A DNA stretch of 64,000 bases from contig SVNC01000007.1 in NCBI GenBank assembly GCA_015067025.1, forward strand, positions 82,685 through 146,684. Direction: 5' to 3'. Positions 37,298 through 45,515 of the stretch are shown piece after piece. The number at the start of each line of letters is the position of its first letter. The stretch's first letter is position 1. Under the pieces are notes generated by a model that saw nothing but the letters and a program-made list of their open reading frames with translations, was not told the origin of the DNA and made no database searches. The stretch is from Oscillospiraceae bacterium. Lineage in GTDB: Bacteria; Bacillota; Clostridia; Oscillospirales; Ruminococcaceae. A program made the translations under genes and the position numbers.

Positions 37298-38860
37298 TTA
37301 TTCTATGACATAATATCCCGCAAAGCAGGGGGGAACGGAAATTTTTCCGTTTTCGGCAGTAACTGTGCCGCCAAAAGAATATATCTTTTCCTTAAGCTTA
37401 TAATCACAGGGGAAATTAACTTCTCTGTCGGCAGGATTTATAATAACAAGTATCTTCTGCTTTTCGTCGCTTCTCAGATAGCAAAGAGGATATTCGTTCT
37501 TTTCAGCGTAGATGAATTCTATTTCACCCTTACTGAGTAATGCTGAGTTTGCCTGACGGATCGAAATCAGCTTTTTCACTTCATTATAAAGAGAATTTTC
37601 ATCTGCCATTTGCTTACTTGCTATAGGTCTGTCTATGCTGTCGTCCATTTTTATATAAAGCTTTTCTTTGGCAGCTGAGCTGAAGCCGTCGTTTATACCG
37701 TCATCCCACTGCATAGGAGAACGTGAACCCGTTCTGCCATAGCCACCTTCTACAGAAACAAGATTTTCCACGTAATTCATACCGATCTCGTCACCGTAAT
37801 AGATGAAGGGTGCGCCGGGCATTGATAACAGAAAGGCAAAGGCTATTTTTAAGTTATCGCCCTTGATACTACGGGCAAGTCTGTCCATATCGTGATTGCC
37901 TGAGGGTATGCAGATAAGCCCTTTACGCTGGGACTTTTCGTAATTTTCTATATATTTCTTTACAAATTCCGATACATCGCCCTTGCCGCGGGAGGAGAAG
38001 AAAGGTTCTTCACAGCGGAAAAGGTCGTTATAGTGAGATGGTCCGAAGTGGAGCAGAAAATCCATATGAAAGCCACCCTGTAAGGATTTATCAGGCTCGC
38101 CCCATTCAGATACCATAGCGGCAAGAGGGAATTCTTTATCTAAAAACGCTCTTACGTTCTGCCACAGCTTTATCGTACCCTTGCCCTCTTCATCGTGCTT
38201 TACAAGAGAACCTGCCATATCCACTCTGAAACCGTCTGCACCCATTTTAAGCCAGAATCTCATAATATTTTTAAGCTCTTCAAGGGTTGCCTTAGGTCCT
38301 TCGCTGTCGGTGGACTGCTGCCACTTTTTATCGGGATCGGGCTTATAAAAGCCGTAATTCAATGCGGGCTGATGCGAAAAGAAATTAACTGCACAAGAGC
38401 CGTCTCTGTCGGAGATGCCTCTGATACAACCCATGCCCTGAGGCTCTTCCCATATACTGTCCGTCCATACGTAGCGGTCAGAAAATTCATTACGCTCTGC
38501 TTTTAAAGATTCCTTGAACCATTTATGCTCTACCGAGGTATGCCCGGGGACAAGGTCTAAAAGCAGATGCATGTCTCTTTTATGGACTTCACTGAATAAT
38601 CTTTTTATATCTTCGTTTGTGCCGTATCTGGGTGCTACCGTGTAATAGTCGGAAACGTCATAGCCTGCATCACCAAAAGGAGAAGCGAAACAAGGATTCA
38701 TCCATATGGCATTACATCCGAGGCTCTTTATATAGTCGAGCTTTGAAATAATGCCGTTTATATCACCTATTCCGTCGGCGTTAGTGTCACAGAAGGATTG
38801 GGGGTATATCTCGTAGAACACCGCATTGTTAAGCCATTTGGGCTGGTTTATCATACTCAT
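37298..38860 (-). CDS. GH13 alpha-amylase-family glycosidase
   Basis: 520 residues, no signal peptide. It starts with NNAVFYEIYPQSFCDTNADG, the usual GH13 entry. Region motifs: LDLVPGHTS (region I), GFRVDMAGS with nucleophile Asp214 (II), VSEWGEPD with acid/base Glu252 (III), and PSGNHDMDRL with Asp324 (IV). A C-terminal beta domain ends the protein. It should act in the cytoplasm on alpha-1,4 or alpha-1,6 glucosides such as maltodextrin or trehalose-like sugars. The exact specificity is not clear. GAAAGGA lies 8 bases before the ATG. Its promoter is at 38909-38937. Confidence 0.93.
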   Translation of the reverse strand: MSMINQPKWLNNAVFYEIYPQSFCDTNADGIGDINGIISKLDYIKSLGCNAIWMNPCFASPFGDAGYDVSDYYTVAPRYGTNEDIKRLFSEVHKRDMHLLLDLVPGHTSVEHKWFKESLKAERNEFSDRYVWTDSIWEEPQGMGCIRGISDRDGSCAVNFFSHQPALNYGFYKPDPDKKWQQSTDSEGPKATLEELKNIMRFWLKMGADGFRVDMAGSLVKHDEEGKGTIKLWQNVRAFLDKEFPLAAMVSEWGEPDKSLQGGFHMDFLLHFGPSHYNDLFRCEEPFFSSRGKGDVSEFVKKYIENYEKSQRKGLICIPSGNHDMDRLARSIKGDNLKIAFAFLLSMPGAPFIYYGDEIGMNYVENLVSVEGGYGRTGSRSPMQWDDGINDGFSSAAKEKLYIKMDDSIDRPIASKQMADENSLYNEVKKLISIRQANSALLSKGEIEFIYAEKNEYPLCYLRSDEKQKILVIINPADREVNFPCDYKLKEKIYSFGGTVTAENGKISVPPCFAGYYVIE

Positions 38861-38908
38861 AATTACTTTCCTTTCTCAAAAAAGTTTTTAAAGAAAACCC
38901 TTAATGTT

Positions 38909-38937
38909 ATAATACTACAAAACAGTCTATTTTTCAA
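38909..38937 (-). promoter_or_regulatory. Promoter of GH13-serine hydrolase operon
   Basis: Reverse strand TTGAAA (38932-38937), 17 bases, TATTAT (38909-38914), immediately beside the palindromic element that begins at 38942. Confidence 0.65.
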
Positions 38938-38941
38938 GGGT

Positions 38942-39134
38942 TTTGCGGCGAGCCGTTAATCTAAAGATCGTCGCAGTCCTGCGGACTGCTCTCTACGGCG
39001 GTTGGTTGTATACGGGCGACTGAGCAGTAGTTGGTTTAAAGACTGCGACAGTCTCGTAAGAATCAGTCGCCCGCAATTCATCGTCTAAATGCAAACCGCC
39101 GCAGGCGGAAATGGGAGCGGCGGCTCGCCGCAAA
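38942..39134. repeat. 193-base nested palindrome
   Basis: Outer arms TTTGCGGCGAGCCG (38942-38955) and CGGCTCGCCGCAAA (39121-39134), perfect over 14 bases. Inside: CGGCGGTT/AACCGCCG (38996-39003, 39094-39101) and CGGGCGACTGA/TCAGTCGCCCG (39013-39023, 39063-39073). Local hairpins are GCAGTCC-TGC-GGACTGC (38973-38989) and GCAGT...ACTGC (39024-39046). The nested order makes one large branched fold on either strand. GC content is far above the flanks. It may be a miniature mobile element or a structured RNA. Confidence 0.7.
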
Positions 39135-39167
39135 CAAAAATTTAGCATCCCTTTTAAGTATACCCGT

Positions 39168-39209
39168 AGAAATAACAGGCGAACCTATTCTGGTTCGCCT
39201 GTTATTTCT
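39168..39209. terminator. Perfect 18-base inverted repeat after thiD
   Basis: AGAAATAACAGGCGAACC, loop TATTCT, GGTTCGCCTGTTATTTCT. Strong stem 20 bases past the thiD stop, the likely end of the thi operon. A clear T run is lacking on the thiD strand, so it may stop transcription weakly or protect the 3' end. Confidence 0.65.
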
Positions 39210-39228
39210 GTTCCCGCCTGACATTTAT

Positions 39229-40008
39229 TTACAAATTGTAATTATGCATAAGCGGTCCGCTGCCGTGACCTAAATCAAGTCCTGCCGATAACGCTCCTGA
39301 AATATACTGCTTTGCATTTTCCACGGCTGATTTCAGGCTTTCTCCCTTTGCTAAATTCGTTGCTATCGCAGAAGATAAGGTACAGCCTGTGCCGTGGGTG
39401 TTTTTATTATCGATCCTTTCACCGATAAACCATTCTTTACCGTCCTTACCATATAGCAGGTCGTTTGCATCATTAAGACTGTGGCCGCCCTTTAAAAGCA
39501 CCGCACAACTGTACTTCTCTGAGACTGTTTTTGCCGCTTTTTCCATATCCTCTTTGCTTTCTATCTTCATATCCGATAAAATTTCCGCTTCGGGAATATT
39601 GGGGGTGATAACCGTTGCCAAAGGCATCAGATATTTAGTCAGCGTAGTTATAGCCTTGTCCTTTATAAGCTTTGCTCCGCTGGTTGCCACCATCACGGGA
39701 TCAAGAACGATATTGCGAGGCTTATACTTTTGCAGACAGTCTGCTATAACCTTTATAAGCTTTTCATCCGACACCATACCGATCTTTACTGCGTCAGGAA
39801 ATATGTCTTCAAATACTGCTGTAAGCTGAGCCTCTAAAAATTCTGGAGTTACCTCGTAAATTGCCGATACTCCCGTAGTATTCTGGGCGGTAAGGGCAGT
39901 AATAACGCTCATAGCGTAACCGCCGTTCATACAGATCGTCTTTATATCCGCCTGAATACCTGCTCCGCCACTGCAGTCAGAGCCTGCTATTGTAAGTACA
40001 GTTTTCAT
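39229..40008 (-). CDS. thiD: Hydroxymethylpyrimidine (phosphate) kinase
   Basis: 259 residues beginning with KTVLTIAGSDCSGGAGIQAD, the ThiD signature. It also has VLDPVMVATSGAKL, LKGGHSLNDANDLL and NTHGTGCTLSSAIATNLAKG with the catalytic Cys/Gly-rich anion hole. It phosphorylates HMP and HMP-P to HMP-PP for thiamine synthesis. It is last in the thiW-thiM-thiE-thiD operon, one base after thiE. Confidence 0.96.
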   Translation of the reverse strand: MKTVLTIAGSDCSGGAGIQADIKTICMNGGYAMSVITALTAQNTTGVSAIYEVTPEFLEAQLTAVFEDIFPDAVKIGMVSDEKLIKVIADCLQKYKPRNIVLDPVMVATSGAKLIKDKAITTLTKYLMPLATVITPNIPEAEILSDMKIESKEDMEKAAKTVSEKYSCAVLLKGGHSLNDANDLLYGKDGKEWFIGERIDNKNTHGTGCTLSSAIATNLAKGESLKSAVENAKQYISGALSAGLDLGHGSGPLMHNYNL

Positions 40009-40009
40009 T

Positions 40010-40642
40010 TTAGTCCTCCTTTAATGATAAAAACGCCTGTTTTAATTCCCTTGCCGCTTTTTCGGGATCATCCGACTTCATCACAGCAGATACCACGCAT
40101 ATTCCGTCTATGCCACTACCTTTCAGCACGCCGATATTATCCTTATTGAGTCCGCCGATGGCGTTTACCTTTATCGGTACTGCCTTTACAATGTCACAAA
40201 GAGTATCTACCGACGTAAGTACAGTCTTTACCTTTGTAGTAGTGGGATATATCGCACCTACACCAAGATAATCCGCTCCCTCGTTATAAGCCTTTTTCGC
40301 CTGTTCTACAGTTTTTGCGGTAGCACCTACTATCTTGTTTTGCCCAAGAAGCTTTTTTGCCATAAAAACAGGCATATCCGATTGCCCTACGTGTACACCT
40401 TCGGCGTCGGTTGCCATTGCAACGTCCACTCTGTCATCAACTATAAGGGGTATGCCGTATTCCTTAGTGATCTCACGTACCTTTAAGGTAAGAGAGATAT
40501 ATTCTCTCGTTGACCTTTCCTTTTCTCTTATCTGTATAAGAGTTACACCACCCTCACAGGCAGATTTTACACGGGAGAGGAATTCTTCCTCGGATAGTCC
40601 CGTACTATCGGTGATAAAATATAACGTGCTGTCAAAATTCAT
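40010..40642 (-). CDS. thiE: Thiamine-phosphate synthase
   Basis: 210 residues with LIQIREKERSTREYI, PLIVDDRVDVAMA, GVHVGQSDMP, GATAKTVEQA, YLGVGAIYPTTTK and NAIGGLNKDNIG, the ordered motifs of the ThiE TIM barrel. It joins HMP-PP and thiazole phosphate to give thiamine phosphate. It overlaps the thiM gene by 4 bases. Confidence 0.97.
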   Translation of the reverse strand: MNFDSTLYFITDSTGLSEEEFLSRVKSACEGGVTLIQIREKERSTREYISLTLKVREITKEYGIPLIVDDRVDVAMATDAEGVHVGQSDMPVFMAKKLLGQNKIVGATAKTVEQAKKAYNEGADYLGVGAIYPTTTKVKTVLTSVDTLCDIVKAVPIKVNAIGGLNKDNIGVLKGSGIDGICVVSAVMKSDDPEKAARELKQAFLSLKED

Positions 40643-41439
40643 AAAGCCACTTCCTCCAGTTTAAGATGTTTTTCTATATCGCTGTCTGTTATTGTCGAGA
40701 GATCATCAAAAAGCTCCGCTTCAAAGCTTGCCTGACCCTTTGATGTGCAAAGCTCTGCTGATATCCCAAGCATTGCAAGGGCAGCAACTGCCGCATATAC
40801 GGAATTTTCCACCGCTAAAAAGCAACCGCAAAGCACACCTGAAATACATCCCGTACCGGTTATTCTGCTCAGCATTGCCGTTCCGTTATTGATACGGAAA
40901 AGCTTTTTTCCATCAGTTACGATATCTGTTTTTCCGCTGGCAAGGATTATCGCATTATATCTTTTCGATAACTTCTTAGCCGCTTTTTCAATATCAGTCA
41001 TATCAAGCCTTTCAGAATCCACCCCGACTGCATTATAATCACTGTCATATAAAGCAAGTATCTCAGAATAATTCCCCTTTATAACGGTAGGCGGGGCTTT
41101 TTTTAAAAGCTTTGCCGTATATTTTCTTCTGAGTAAGGAGCAGGCAACTCCTACCGCATCATATACAAAGGGGATATTATTACTGTGGCAGAACACTGCC
41201 GTTTTCATTATAGACTTTTTTCTGACATCGGTTATATTTCCGATATTAAGCACCACTGCACCGGCAGTTTTTGCAATTTCGCATACCTCGGTGGGGTGCT
41301 CTGCCATCATCGGCTTTGCACCCACCGCTAAAACAGCATTTGCACATTTGTTTATGGAAATGGGGTTTGTTATCGAATGGATAAGAGGTGCTTTTTCTTT
41401 AAGTTTTTCTCTCAGCGTATTTATTTTCGCTGTCTGCAT
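40639..41439 (-). CDS. thiM: Hydroxyethylthiazole kinase
   Basis: 266 residues. LREKLKEKAPLIHSITNPIS, then AVLAVGAKPMMAEHPTE, VIKGNYSEILAL and SRITGTGCISGVLCGCF are ThiM motifs. It phosphorylates salvaged hydroxyethylthiazole. Its start, with AAAGGAG 6 bases upstream, lies inside the end of thiW, giving a 41-base overlap. With no thiG, thiS or thiC near, the operon looks like salvage rather than full synthesis. Confidence 0.96.
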   Translation of the reverse strand: MQTAKINTLREKLKEKAPLIHSITNPISINKCANAVLAVGAKPMMAEHPTEVCEIAKTAGAVVLNIGNITDVRKKSIMKTAVFCHSNNIPFVYDAVGVACSLLRRKYTAKLLKKAPPTVIKGNYSEILALYDSDYNAVGVDSERLDMTDIEKAAKKLSKRYNAIILASGKTDIVTDGKKLFRINNGTAMLSRITGTGCISGVLCGCFLAVENSVYAAVAALAMLGISAELCTSKGQASFEAELFDDLSTITDSDIEKHLKLEEVAL

Positions 41440-42154
41440 TTTTATCTCCTTTCAGTTTTTTAAAAATAAGGTATATCAAACCTGCTATTATAAATCCTCC
41501 GAGTAACGAAAAGGATATATAATTCCATATCTCATCCGTCATGCCGAATATACCCGTCAGAGTTTTTATAACAATAAAGCATATTACGCCAAAGCTCATA
41601 ATGGTAAGAGAATTGCTGATAATACCGCCCTTATCCTTATATACGGGTGAAGCTAAAGTGGACTGAAATCTTATCAGCAGTCCGGAATTGTTCAGCTTTT
41701 TCAAAAAGACGAAGGCGATACTGCCGCCTATCAGCGTTCCGCAGATAAAGGAGGGTATGTAAAACAGCCAGCTAAGTCCCTCTTTACCCCATAGAAAAGT
41801 CATTACCGGGTAGGATGCTATCGCTCCTATTACGCCTGTTCCTATAATCTCGCCCACTATCGCAAATAAAATCCTGCCCTTTGACAGTCTGTAGAGAAGT
41901 CCTGACAGAAACGCTCCGAATATTGCACCTGTAAGAGCAATTGGTGGTATGCCCATAAACATCATACGGATGATACCGATGAGTATGGCACAGATAAGAC
42001 TTTCCAGCGGTCCTAAAAGTACACTGCATACTATGTTTATAAGGTGTGCCATCGGACACATACCTTCAAAACGGAGCAGCGGAGAGATCACAACTCCCAG
42101 TGCTATAAGCACTGACATTACCATAAGTCGTAAAAGCTTGTTTTTGTTTTTCAT
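41399..42154 (-). CDS. thiW: ThiW, ECF-transporter S component for thiazole, with C-terminal extension
   Basis: 251 residues. The first about 165 are the ThiW membrane domain: VLIALGVVISPLLRFEGMCP, MAHLINIVCSVLLGP and YPVMTFLWGKEGLSWLFYIP, with five to six helices. ThiW takes up thiazole precursor through the shared energy-coupling module (EcfA, EcfA', EcfT), not encoded here. Typical ThiW ends near 170; here about 80 more residues add two membrane helices (LTIMSFGVICFIVIKTLTGI and FSLLGGFIIAGLIYLIF). It is the first gene after the TPP riboswitch. AAGGA lies 9 bases before the ATG. Confidence 0.9.
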   Translation of the reverse strand: MKNKNKLLRLMVMSVLIALGVVISPLLRFEGMCPMAHLINIVCSVLLGPLESLICAILIGIIRMMFMGIPPIALTGAIFGAFLSGLLYRLSKGRILFAIVGEIIGTGVIGAIASYPVMTFLWGKEGLSWLFYIPSFICGTLIGGSIAFVFLKKLNNSGLLIRFQSTLASPVYKDKGGIISNSLTIMSFGVICFIVIKTLTGIFGMTDEIWNYISFSLLGGFIIAGLIYLIFKKLKGDKNADSENKYAERKT

Positions 42155-42203
42155 TTTTTCATTTCCTTCGTTTATTAAAAGTACGAAGTGAAATACACTT
42201 CGC

Positions 42204-42253
42204 TCGGTCGAAGATCAATTTCTTCCTCTCACTCCGAAACACGGATTCCCTCG
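42204..42253 (-). repeat. Partial duplicate of the TPP aptamer
   Basis: On the reverse strand this stretch repeats the 5' half of the TPP riboswitch: GTGAGAGGAAG...CTTCGACCGA aligns to GCTGAGAGGAAG...CTTCGACCGA of the real aptamer, with GAGGGA...CGTGTTTC matching GGGAGC...TGTGTTGC. The 3' half (the GATTTGGATAATGCC pyrophosphate side) is missing. It lies between the second terminator and thiW, so it is either decay of an old duplication or a second leader structure. Confidence 0.6.
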
Positions 42254-42315
42254 CTGAATACAGAATATACGGGGCTCGCCGTATATCCGATTACCTCCTT
42301 TTCTTAGATTTTGCA

Positions 42316-42352
42316 AAATAAAAAACGGAAGCTACTGATTGGTAACTTCCGT
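42316..42352 (-). terminator. Second riboswitch terminator
   Basis: Reverse strand ACGGAAGTTAC...GTAGCTTCCGT hairpin followed by TTTTTTATTTT. It lies about 15 bases after the first terminator. Confidence 0.85.
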
Positions 42353-42363
42353 CTGCGTAAAAT

Positions 42364-42395
42364 AAAAAACGCACCGACTTGCAAGCGTCGATGCT
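42364..42395 (-). terminator. First riboswitch terminator (expression platform)
   Basis: Reverse strand GCATCGAC, loop GCTTGCAA, GTCGGTGC, then GTTTTTTATTTT. It lies directly after the TPP aptamer and is the expected off-state structure when TPP is bound. Confidence 0.88.
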
Positions 42396-42403
42396 TTACA
42401 GTC

Positions 42404-42486
42404 GTCCCTACGTTGGCATTATCCAAATCAGGTTATCGGTCGAAGGTCATTTCCTTCCTCTCAGCCTGCAACACAAGCTCCCGTCT
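42404..42486 (-). ncRNA. TPP (THI-box) riboswitch
   Basis: Reverse strand shows GGGAGC, GGCTGAGAG, GACC, ACCTGATTTGGATAATGCCA and ACGTAGGGA in the order and spacing of the THI-box aptamer. CTGAGA binds the pyrimidine ring and GGATAATGCC the pyrophosphate. It precedes thiWMED and a double terminator, so thiamine pyrophosphate should stop transcription early. Confidence 0.97.
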
Positions 42487-42502
42487 GTTAAATTGTGTTT
42501 AT

Positions 42503-42531
42503 AGTATAACATATTATTTCAAAAAAATCAA
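42503..42531 (-). promoter_or_regulatory. Promoter of the TPP riboswitch-thi operon
   Basis: Reverse strand TTGATT (42526-42531), 17 bases, TATACT (42503-42508), starting transcription just before the aptamer. Confidence 0.75.
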
Positions 42532-42553
42532 GTAAATGTGTACAGTGGACTAA

Positions 42554-42576
42554 ATTTGCAGGTAACACCTGCAAAT
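42554..42576. repeat. Perfect 10-base inverted repeat
   Basis: ATTTGCAGGT, AAC, ACCTGCAAAT. It lies about 23 bases upstream of the thi promoter -35, so it may be an operator or a minor hairpin. No other copy was noticed. Confidence 0.5.
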
Positions 42577-42628
42577 GTCATTAAATAATTGGCAGGTAAA
42601 TATGCTTGTCGTTCTTGCTTAAAATATT

Positions 42629-42676
42629 ACTCCCCCGATAAAGCCGAATGACAATATCAGGGGAGTTTTTATTTTA
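42629..42676. terminator. Terminator between sigma operon and thi promoter
   Basis: ACTCCCCCGATA pairs with TATCAGGGGAGT (one wobble) and is followed on plus by TTTTTATTTT and on minus by AATATTTTA. It most likely ends the anti-sigma operon on the reverse strand. The rest of 42540-42780 shows no gene. Confidence 0.65.
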
Positions 42677-42780
42677 AAAGACGGAGTATAAAAGAGTGAT
42701 GGTTTTGATATTTATATCAGGAAGCGGCATTGTAAAGCTGTTCAGTGATTTATAAATTTACAGAATGTTGTATGATGTAA

Positions 42781-44130
42781 TTAAAAATCCATAACGAAGA
42801 GGTCACCGCAGGATACGTAGAGCTTTCTTGCGTCTTCATCTATATATGCAGTAAAAGCTCCTGCATAAGTGTTTTTGGTTAATAACACTCTACCTGTTTT
42901 TGCGTCATACAGCTTTATTTCAGCGTTAAACATTGAATGTTCTGTTGACGTTAAAATAAATTTTCCATTGGGGGATATAAAAGCATTTTCGCTTTCATAA
43001 CCTTCTTCGCATACAAATCTCGTCATTTGGTTATCTCCGATGCAGAAGTAGGGAAGCTTACCGCCTGAGCGATCACCGATGATTATGAAAGAGTTATCTA
43101 TATATTCTCCACCATTTAAGATCTGCTGATGTTCTTCCATTTTATGATAGATATTCCATTCGCCTGTTGTTACATTCATACTTGCAAAGTAGCGTTCATG
43201 TTCGCCTGTTTCAGAAAAATATCTTACAGCTAAGCCGTAAATGACATCGTCTTCATAATGCATAATATCCAACATAACGTTAAATTCTTCAAAGCCACCG
43301 TTAAACTTATCAGCAGGTATTATCACCTTTTCGTTGTCAAGATTTACAGTGTTTGTGCAAAAGCCGTTTACACTCTGATAAACCACGCTTTTTCCGTCTG
43401 CTGAAACGCAGATTGAAAAGGGTTCTATATCAGGTTTTACCTTATAGGTAGCATATTGGAGTTCTTCTTCATCGAGGGGTGTTACAGGTATATCAACGTG
43501 ATTTACAAGATTTCCCCATAAGTCGTATATCTCATAATAACAATTGTCGTAGTCTATGCTTTTTAATACAAAGCCGTTGTCGATTTTCTGATCCAGTATG
43601 GCGGAATTATCAAACTGCTTGATGATCTTATCAGTTCTTAAATCATAGAGAAAGATGGAATGATTGGAATTGGCAAGCAACGTATTTTCGTCAAGCTTTG
43701 TCATATCGTTTATAGCATAGCCTGCTAATGTTACTATTCTGTCTGTGTCCTTATGGATATTCTGATCTTCTTTTTCAGGGAATGATGCGTCTTCAGGCTT
43801 TACGGTAGTTTCTTCTGACGGTAAATCAGAGGTGATCTGACTGCTTTCGGCATTATTGCTTAACGTTCCCTGTACCTGTACCTTATTGCCGTTTATGATA
43901 AAGAAACCTGATACAGCGGCAACACATACAAACGCCGCCGCAATTGCTGCGAATTTGGCTATGTGGTTTGATTTTTTTGACTGGATATTTGTTTCAATAA
44001 GATTATCTGCATCAACAGAAATATCTCTTGCTGAGCTTTTATCAGTATCAGTAAAACATTTTGCTGTTTCTATAGCATACTTTTCATCGAGGTTATCCAT
44101 AGCCTGTGCTAAAATATCATTATATTTCAT
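42781..44130 (-). CDS. Membrane-anchored propeller-like protein, probable anti-sigma partner
   Basis: 449 residues from the ATG at 44130, which has AAAGGA 7 bases upstream and aligns with the start of the paralogue at 48617; an ATG at 44148 overlapping the sigma stop is the alternative. The cytoplasmic N-terminus KYNDILAQAMDNLDEKYAIE is followed by a membrane helix (about 70-92, FAAIAAAFVCVAAVSGFFII). A long ectodomain of beta-propeller-like repeats follows (LLANSNHSIFLYDLRTDKII; FSICVSADGKSVVYQSVNGF; FILTSTEHSMFNAEIKLYDA). Its pairing with the ECF sigma gene suggests sensing and sigma control. The signal is unknown. Confidence 0.6.
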   Translation of the reverse strand: MKYNDILAQAMDNLDEKYAIETAKCFTDTDKSSARDISVDADNLIETNIQSKKSNHIAKFAAIAAAFVCVAAVSGFFIINGNKVQVQGTLSNNAESSQITSDLPSEETTVKPEDASFPEKEDQNIHKDTDRIVTLAGYAINDMTKLDENTLLANSNHSIFLYDLRTDKIIKQFDNSAILDQKIDNGFVLKSIDYDNCYYEIYDLWGNLVNHVDIPVTPLDEEELQYATYKVKPDIEPFSICVSADGKSVVYQSVNGFCTNTVNLDNEKVIIPADKFNGGFEEFNVMLDIMHYEDDVIYGLAVRYFSETGEHERYFASMNVTTGEWNIYHKMEEHQQILNGGEYIDNSFIIIGDRSGGKLPYFCIGDNQMTRFVCEEGYESENAFISPNGKFILTSTEHSMFNAEIKLYDAKTGRVLLTKNTYAGAFTAYIDEDARKLYVSCGDLFVMDF

Positions 44131-44144
44131 AGTAAATTCCTTTC

Positions 44145-44699
44145 TCATATGTTATATCCCTTTTCAGAAAGAAAGAGCTTAAGCTCTCCTCTTATTCTGA
44201 ACAACTTTGTTTTGACTGTCGCTTCTTTCATTTTAAGGGTAAGCGAAATATCACGGATGTTAAAATTGTAGTAATACCGCATAACGAATATTTTACGGTT
44301 TGTTTCCTTCTGACCTGATAAAAATTCGTTTATGTACGCTCCGAGCATTTTGCCGTCAAACTGTCCTTCGGTGTCTTCCGAGTCGGAAAATATCTCAGAA
44401 AGCTCAGAAAAATTTGTTTGACTGTCATTATACACTTTGTGTTTTTTTCTGATACTGACTGCAACGTTACGCACGATGCCGCAAAGATAAGCTTTAAGAC
44501 ATTCGGGACGTGCAGGTGGTATAGCGTTCCACAACTGGAAAAGCGAGCTATTTATACAGTCACCCACTTCATCATAGTCGCCGATTATGTTATAGGCGAC
44601 CTTACGGCACAGTGTTCCGTATTTTTCTTCTGCAACGGTGAGTGCTTGCTCATCTCTGTCAAAAAGCATTTCTATAATACGCTCATCACTGACTATCAA
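44145..44699 (-). CDS. ECF-type sigma factor, paralogue of 48633-49187
   Basis: 184 residues. It begins VSDERIIEMLFDRDEQALTV, then EEKYGTLCRKVAYNIIGDYD and NSSLFQLWNAIPPARPECLK (sigma-2), with sigma-4 YYYNFNIRDISLTLKMKEAT and VKTKLFRIRGELK. The other sigma gene at 48633 matches across its whole length, including EQIIEMLFDRNEQALT and WNAIPPARPKSLKAYLCGIV. The upstream 42-base element at 44757-44798 is shared with that gene. It is coupled to the downstream membrane protein by an ATGA overlap. Confidence 0.9.
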   Translation of the reverse strand: MIVSDERIIEMLFDRDEQALTVAEEKYGTLCRKVAYNIIGDYDEVGDCINSSLFQLWNAIPPARPECLKAYLCGIVRNVAVSIRKKHKVYNDSQTNFSELSEIFSDSEDTEGQFDGKMLGAYINEFLSGQKETNRKIFVMRYYYNFNIRDISLTLKMKEATVKTKLFRIRGELKLFLSEKGYNI

Positions 44700-44756
44700 A
44701 ACCCATCACTCCTTTCTGATCGTCTATAAGCTAAGTGTAGATTTCTTTCAAAAAGG

Positions 44757-44798
44757 TTCCCGTTTTATGATAACTTTTTTTAAAAAATTTTGCAACAG
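44757..44798 (-). promoter_or_regulatory. 42-base ECF regulon element, copy 1
   Basis: Reverse strand CTGTTGCAAAA, a 7-base T-rich core, AAAAAAGTTATCATAAAA and CGGGAA. It ends 57 bases before the sigma gene start. Copies 2 and 3 (49251-49292, 58287-58328) have the same length and 34 of 42 bases are identical in all three. Downstream of GGGAA, copies 1 and 2 also share AAATCT--ACTTA 17 bases on, so GGGAAY may be the ECF -35 with the conserved block as an upstream element. Alternatively GTTGCAA and TTATCATAA are -35 and -10. Confidence 0.75.
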
Positions 44799-44875
44799 AA
44801 ATTATTGGAAGAGCAAAAGAAATCCGCCTGTACTCAAAGTACAAACGGGGTTGCGTATTTACTTACAGATCGGAA

Positions 44876-45505
44876 TTAAATTATTTCTCCCTTATCCATC
44901 TCCTGTACTGTATCGCACAGTACGGAGATATCCTCACTGTTATGCGAGGCTATAAGGATTGTTTTTCCCTGCTCCTTTAAATCAAGAAGGTACGTCCTCA
45001 TATCCTTTACGCCGTCCTTGTCAAGTCCGTTGAAGGGTTCGTCGAGAATAAGGATTTCAGGATCTTCCATAATAGCCTGAGCAAGTCCGAGGCGCTGGCG
45101 CATACCGAGAGAATATTTGCGGACGTGTCGCTTTAAATCAGGGTCAAGTCCGACCTTTTTCATTGTATCCCTTATTTTGTCTTTATCTGCTTTTTTATTC
45201 AAATCCGCAAGTAGCTTTAAATTTTTATATCCGCTGTAATATGGGATAAATCCCGGTGTTTCAATGATTATCCCCATATTCTTAGGAAAATCACAATCCT
45301 TGCCGACTATCTCACCATTCACCTTTATTTCACCGCTTGTAGGCTTTACAAAGCCGCAGATGCATTTCATAAGCATTGTCTTACCGCTACCGTTTCTGCC
45401 GATAAGACCGTGGATCTTGCCTTTTTCAAAGGTGAGGTTTATGTTTTTCAGTATGTGGGTTTTGGTGAGGGTTAGGTTTAAAGAGGTTATTTCTATTACG
45501 TTCAT
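44876..45505 (-). CDS. ABC transporter ATP-binding protein
   Basis: 209 residues, short but complete: Walker A GLIGRNGSGKTMLMKCI, Q-loop IETPGFIPY, signature YSLGMRQRLGLAQAIM, Walker B ILILDEPFNGLDKDG, H-loop IASHNSEDI. It is the last gene of a five-gene operon (sigma 48633, anti-sigma-like 47247, two membrane proteins, this ATPase), 10 bases after the nearest membrane gene. Lantibiotic-immunity or BcrA-type exporters have the same small ATPase plus two permeases, so a defence or envelope role is plausible. Confidence 0.93.
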   Translation of the reverse strand: MNVIEITSLNLTLTKTHILKNINLTFEKGKIHGLIGRNGSGKTMLMKCICGFVKPTSGEIKVNGEIVGKDCDFPKNMGIIIETPGFIPYYSGYKNLKLLADLNKKADKDKIRDTMKKVGLDPDLKRHVRKYSLGMRQRLGLAQAIMEDPEILILDEPFNGLDKDGVKDMRTYLLDLKEQGKTILIASHNSEDISVLCDTVQEMDKGEII

Positions 45506-45515
45506 AGCTTTCCTT

